A stretch of 8,020 nucleotides of DNA from Candidatus Parcubacteria bacterium (GTDB lineage: Bacteria > Patescibacteriota > Minisyncoccia > Phycocordibacterales > CAIZLB01), in the NCBI GenBank assembly GCA_014378965.1, contig JACMMR010000053.1:1-8020 (forward strand), given 5' to 3'. The notes under the pieces were generated by a model. That model was not told where the DNA came from and did no database searches. It was given only the letters and a program-made list of their open reading frames with translations. Positions 5,097-8,020 of this stretch are shown one piece after another; the stretch's first letter is position 1, and every line of letters begins with the position of its first letter. Position numbers and translations under genes: made by a program.

Positions 5097-7559
5097 ATGA
5101 ATAAAATGATTAAATTAATAGTAAACAAAATAGAGGATTTTACAATTATTGGAATAAAAAAAATCGTACGATTTTTGAAAAAACTAAGAAAAGGTACCTA
5201 TTTTAACAAAAAGAATGTATACAAAACTTCTGGAATATTATTTGGCTCATTTATGCTTTGTGGAGCTTTGTTTATGATATGGTTTTCAACATTAAAGACA
5301 CCGGATATAAATGTTTTTGATGATAAACTTTTAGGTCAATCTGCAAAGATTTATGATAGAACTGGAAATATTTTATTATATGATTTAAGTCAAAAAGTTA
5401 GAAGATCTGTTGTACCATTGGATCAAATTTCTCCTTTCTTAACAAAAGCTACCATAGCGATCGAAGATAATGATTTTTATCAACATGGTGGTATAAAAAT
5501 TTCATCATTAGTAAGAGCTTTTTTTGCAAATATTAGTAACGGTGGCTATAGCCAAGGTGGATCAACTATAACCCAACAGGTTGTTAAAAACTCTCTTTTA
5601 ACTAAAGATAAGAAAATTACTAGAAAAATTAAAGAAATATTTTTAGCATTAAAACTTGAAAAAAATCTTACAAAAGATGAGATTTTAACGTTATATTTAA
5701 ACAACTCACCATATGGTGGAAATATATACGGTGTTGAGGAAGCAAGTGAATTATTTTTTAATAAACACGCTTCAGAAGTAACACTTGCAGAAGCAGCTAT
5801 TATTGCCTCATTACCAAAAGCACCTTCTACATATAACCCATATGCTGGAAAAAAAGATGCTTTACTTGATAGAAAAAATCTTGTTTTATCAAACATGTTT
5901 AAGTTAAAAATGATCACAGCAGTGGAATATAATACCGCAAAAGCTGAGGTTGTAGTGTTTGAACCAAGAAATCTAGGATCAATAAAAGCAGCTCATTTTG
6001 TAATGTACCTAAAAGAACTATTAGAAAAGAAATATGGGGCAGATAAGTTAGCCCAGGGTGGTTTTAAAATTATAAGTAGTATTGATTATGATTTACAAAA
6101 AAAAGGTGAGGAGATAGTTAAAGAATATGTAAAGAAAAATGAAAAGAAATTCAAAGCTGAAAACGGTTCAATGGTTGTAATTGACCCTAAAACAGGACAA
6201 ATTTTAGCTATGATTGGTTCTCGTGATTATTTTGATACTGAAATTGATGGAAATTTTAATGCCGCTATGTCGTACAGACAACCAGGTTCATCATTTAAAC
6301 CATTTGTATATGCAACCGCGTTTAATAAAGGCTTTTTACCTCAAACTATATTATTTGACACAGCAACTGAATTTTCATCAGAGTGTACTCCCCAAGGTGT
6401 TCCAAAATCAACAGGAGCAGTGTGTTATAACCCTCAAAACTACGAAGGAGGTTTTAAAGGTCCAATGAGTGTACGAATGGCATTAGGAGCTTCAAGAAAC
6501 ATACCTGCTGTTAAGATGTTGTATTTGGTTGGTGTACAAGCAACATTAAACACTGCTAAGGCTATGGGTTTATCAAACCTAGACAATGCCTCTAAGTATG
6601 GATTATCACTCGCTCTTGGGTCTGCTGAGACGTCTGTGTTGGATATGACAAGTGCTTATGGTGTGTTTGCAAATGATGGTATACGAAACAACCCGGTTGG
6701 TATACTTAAAATAGAAGATTCTAAAGGTGTTGTTTTAGAAGAATATAATCCTGCACCAAAAAAAGTTATTGAGGAGCAGGTAGCAAGACTTATGAATGAT
6801 GTACTATCTGATGTTGTTGCTCGTAATAGTATTTTTGTTAAATCATACTTCAAGAATGATATAGTAGCAGTTAAAACAGGAACAACTAATAATTCCCGCG
6901 ATGCCTGGTCAATTGGATATACACCTAATATTGTTGTTGGAGCTTGGATGGGTAATAATAATAATAAACCTATGGCGCAGATAGCATCTGCTTTAATTGT
7001 ATCCCCGATGTGGAAAGAATATATGGATTATATATTAACAAAAGTTAACAAAGAAGAGTTTATTAAACCTGAACCAGCAAGTAGTGATTTAAAACCATTT
7101 CTTCGAGGTGTGTATCAAACAAGTGAAGGAATTGCACATAGTGAATTGTTTTGGGTAGATAGAGATGATATAACTGGTGCCGCCCCAACAAACCCCGCTC
7201 GTGATTCATTGTTCAATAATTGGGAAGCTTCTATATATACTGGTGATCAAGAATTTTCGACCGGTAACCCAGCAAATAATAGTTCAGGTTTAAAAGTTAA
7301 TTTTAATGGAGCAAATACTAATTTATTAAAAACTGATGTAGTTTCCGTTCTTGTTGGAGGATATGATGATCAAACAACAAAAGTTGATTTCTTAGTCAAT
7401 GGAACAAAAATCGGAGAAAGTGCATTTTCACCTTTTAATTTTAATATAAATCTTAGTTCAATTAATAACATTAACCCTGAGAATGAGATTAAGATCATAG
7501 AGTATAGAAAAGATAACAATACCAGAGTTGCAACAGGATATTTTACAGTTCAAGAATAA
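5097..7559 (+). CDS. mrcA: Bifunctional class A penicillin-binding protein (transglycosylase/transpeptidase)
   Basis: The 820-aa product polymerises lipid II glycan and cross-links stem peptides at the outer face of the membrane. It has a short basic cytoplasmic tail, then one membrane anchor (about 43-64). The GT51 domain (about 80-290) carries 'AIEDNDFYQHGG' with catalytic Glu123, 'GGSTITQQ' (154-161), 'RKIKE' (176-180) and 'LTLYLNNSPYGGNIYGVEEAS' split over 197-217. The transpeptidase domain (about 355-650) has 'PGSSFKP' with Ser398 and Lys401 (SxxK), SRN (466-468) and KTGT (593-596). C430 and C443 could form a disulfide. After a linker, residues about 732-820 look like a bacterial Ig-like beta domain ('KVDFLVNGTKIG', 'SPFNFNINLSS', 'EIKIIEYRKDN'). 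All catalytic residues are present. It is the last gene of the ruvBC operon, 16 bp after the acidic protein. The mrcA symbol denotes the PBP1A-like family only. Confidence 0.95.
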   Translation: MNKMIKLIVNKIEDFTIIGIKKIVRFLKKLRKGTYFNKKNVYKTSGILFGSFMLCGALFMIWFSTLKTPDINVFDDKLLGQSAKIYDRTGNILLYDLSQKVRRSVVPLDQISPFLTKATIAIEDNDFYQHGGIKISSLVRAFFANISNGGYSQGGSTITQQVVKNSLLTKDKKITRKIKEIFLALKLEKNLTKDEILTLYLNNSPYGGNIYGVEEASELFFNKHASEVTLAEAAIIASLPKAPSTYNPYAGKKDALLDRKNLVLSNMFKLKMITAVEYNTAKAEVVVFEPRNLGSIKAAHFVMYLKELLEKKYGADKLAQGGFKIISSIDYDLQKKGEEIVKEYVKKNEKKFKAENGSMVVIDPKTGQILAMIGSRDYFDTEIDGNFNAAMSYRQPGSSFKPFVYATAFNKGFLPQTILFDTATEFSSECTPQGVPKSTGAVCYNPQNYEGGFKGPMSVRMALGASRNIPAVKMLYLVGVQATLNTAKAMGLSNLDNASKYGLSLALGSAETSVLDMTSAYGVFANDGIRNNPVGILKIEDSKGVVLEEYNPAPKKVIEEQVARLMNDVLSDVVARNSIFVKSYFKNDIVAVKTGTTNNSRDAWSIGYTPNIVVGAWMGNNNNKPMAQIASALIVSPMWKEYMDYILTKVNKEEFIKPEPASSDLKPFLRGVYQTSEGIAHSELFWVDRDDITGAAPTNPARDSLFNNWEASIYTGDQEFSTGNPANNSSGLKVNFNGANTNLLKTDVVSVLVGGYDDQTTKVDFLVNGTKIGESAFSPFNFNINLSSINNINPENEIKIIEYRKDNNTRVATGYFTVQE

Positions 7560-7803
7560 AATCTTTATTAATTAATTTTATTTTTTGATTTATTTGAATT
7601 AGGTGTAGAAGAATAATAAATTTAATACTTGAAGATGCTTTAATTTTTAAGTTATTATTTTTAATGAAAATATTTCCATTTTTTAAATCAAGATTAGTTT
7701 CAACTTTTATTATTTTCAATATGCTATCAATTTGATTGTCAAAATCTTTTTTTTGATGCTCAAGATTTAGGAGTTCAGATAAACTATTTACATTTTTAAA
7801 CAT
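7543..7803 (-). CDS. Small hypothetical protein downstream of dnaN
   Basis: An 86-aa product starts 27 bases after the dnaN stop on the same strand and so is probably cotranscribed with it. It begins 'MFKNVNSLSELLNL', continues with a predicted helical, charged segment, then 'LDLKNGNIFIKNNNLKIKASSS' (a likely beta hairpin) and 'FIILLHLIQINQKIKLINKDF'. The pattern of a helix, an 'NGxIxIK' strand pair, then a helix ending in 'IN' loosely recalls the DciA/DUF721 helicase-loader fold, which would fit a clamp neighbour. However, the match is by eye and the usual Trp is missing. Very high Ile, Lys and Asn content partly reflects AT-rich DNA. The last 17 bases overlap the 3' end of the PBP gene in antisense. 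No Shine-Dalgarno sequence. Confidence 0.55.
   Translation of the reverse strand: MFKNVNSLSELLNLEHQKKDFDNQIDSILKIIKVETNLDLKNGNIFIKNNNLKIKASSSIKFIILLHLIQINQKIKLINKDFILEL
7552..7586 (+). terminator. Possible AT-only terminator after the PBP gene
   Basis: AAGAATAAAAT (7552-7562) can pair with ATTTTATTTTT (7575-7585) around a 12-base loop, ending in a run of six T (7581-7586). The stem has a single G-U and otherwise only A-T pairs, so it is weak and could be a chance result of base composition. It overlaps the PBP stop codon and the convergent small gene. Confidence 0.25.
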
Positions 7804-7813
7804 ATTATATATT

Positions 7814-7839
7814 CCATTTATTTATTCCATTTATTTATT
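7814..7839. repeat. Exact 13-bp tandem duplication at the dnaN stop codon
   Basis: CCATTTATTTATT occurs twice in direct tandem (7814-7826 and 7827-7839). The second copy contains the dnaN stop codon (7833-7831) and its last two sense codons; the first copy lies in the 27-bp gap to the next gene. Replication slippage is the simplest origin. Confidence 0.85.
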
Positions 7840-8020
7840 CATAGGCATAACCATATACACATAACTATTATCTCCAAATGGTTTTATAAGAGTAGGTGTT
7901 GTTTTACCACTGATTTCTATGGTTATTTTATCTGATTTAACCTTATTGATAAAATCTGAAAGGTATTTATGATTATAATTTTGAGTAAGGGATTCGCCTT
8001 TTTTTGTAATTTCTTTTTTA
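7831..8020 (-). CDS. dnaN: DNA polymerase III sliding clamp subunit beta, partial: C-terminal 62 residues
   Basis: The reading frame enters from the right edge and stops with TAA at 7833-7831. The 62 visible residues are the end of clamp domain 3: 'NYNHKYLSDFINKVKSDKITIEISG' split at 14-38 matches the family's 'fNxrYLxdaL ... v.ieisg' pattern, 'TPTLIKPFGDNSYVYMVMP' at 41-59 corresponds to 'pxlirPxdd.dylylimPvr', and the protein ends 'MNK'. The clamp ring encircles DNA and tethers polymerase and repair enzymes through a pocket formed partly by this C-terminal segment. The start, promoter and upstream neighbours (often dnaA) are outside the window. A small unknown gene follows 27 bases downstream. 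Confidence 0.92.
   Translation of the reverse strand, partial: KKEITKKGESLTQNYNHKYLSDFINKVKSDKITIEISGKTTPTLIKPFGDNSYVYMVMPMNK

Noticed and set aside
5546..5917. Minus-strand open frame inside the PBP gene, with similar frames inside pilB and ruvC
   Set aside because: They lie wholly within confidently identified genes on the other strand or in other frames and show no family-like sequence.
6954..6965. AAT trinucleotide run in the PBP gene
   Set aside because: It encodes the Asn-rich 'GNNNNKP' turn, where class A PBPs usually have 'GNNDN'; at four units it is too short to call a phase-variable repeat.
1..8020. CRISPR array, transposon, integrase, toxin-antitoxin or phage genes
   Set aside because: No regularly spaced repeats, transposase motifs, attachment-site duplications or such gene pairs were seen.

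Overview
The window comes from an AT-rich bacterium using the standard genetic code. The best guess is a reduced-genome lineage of the Candidate Phyla Radiation (Patescibacteria, Parcubacteria-like). The reasons are a short RuvC, a RuvB with an unusual 'RFSGG' variant, a lone PilB-type ATPase, a class A PBP with an Ig-like tail, and starts that all lack a Shine-Dalgarno sequence. This taxonomic call is inference from gene character, with no marker tree behind it.

Left block (1-1334, minus strand, visibly richer in G+C): the N-terminal part of a secreted YkuD-type L,D-transpeptidase runs off the left edge. Behind it lie a clear intrinsic terminator and a small Gln/Gly-rich lipoprotein gene. 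Each of the two genes has its own near-consensus -35/-10 promoter. The lipoprotein promoter lies back to back with the start of a plus-strand type IV pilus / type II secretion assembly ATPase gene (pilB/gspE-like, 1335-3017).

Central intergenic region (3018-3290): this is the most interesting part. It has no protein gene, but on the minus strand it carries a complete transcription unit of about 200 nt. A TTGACA-N17-TATACT promoter overlaps the ruvB start codon. It is followed by an RNA that folds by hand into a compact four-way junction, closed by a helix of 26 base pairs that ends directly in a seven-U tract. Size and layout (long closing stem, central region with side hairpins, long apical arm) suggest a 6S RNA-like regulator, but identity is unproven and it may be an undescribed ncRNA.

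Right block (3291-7559, plus strand): ruvB, ruvC, a very acidic 88-residue hypothetical protein and a bifunctional class A penicillin-binding protein are packed as a probable operon (8-bp overlap, then 16-bp gaps). RuvB (branch-migration motor) and RuvC (Holliday junction resolvase) act together in recombination; ruvA is not in the window. The PBP makes and cross-links peptidoglycan, while the transpeptidase at the left edge would add a different kind of cross-link.

Right edge (7543-8020, minus strand): the C-terminal 62 residues of the DNA polymerase III sliding clamp (DnaN) are followed by an 86-codon gene of unknown function whose end overlaps the PBP gene convergently. No CRISPR array, tRNA, rRNA, insertion sequence or integrase was found. 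No stretch longer than 300 bases lacks a gene.
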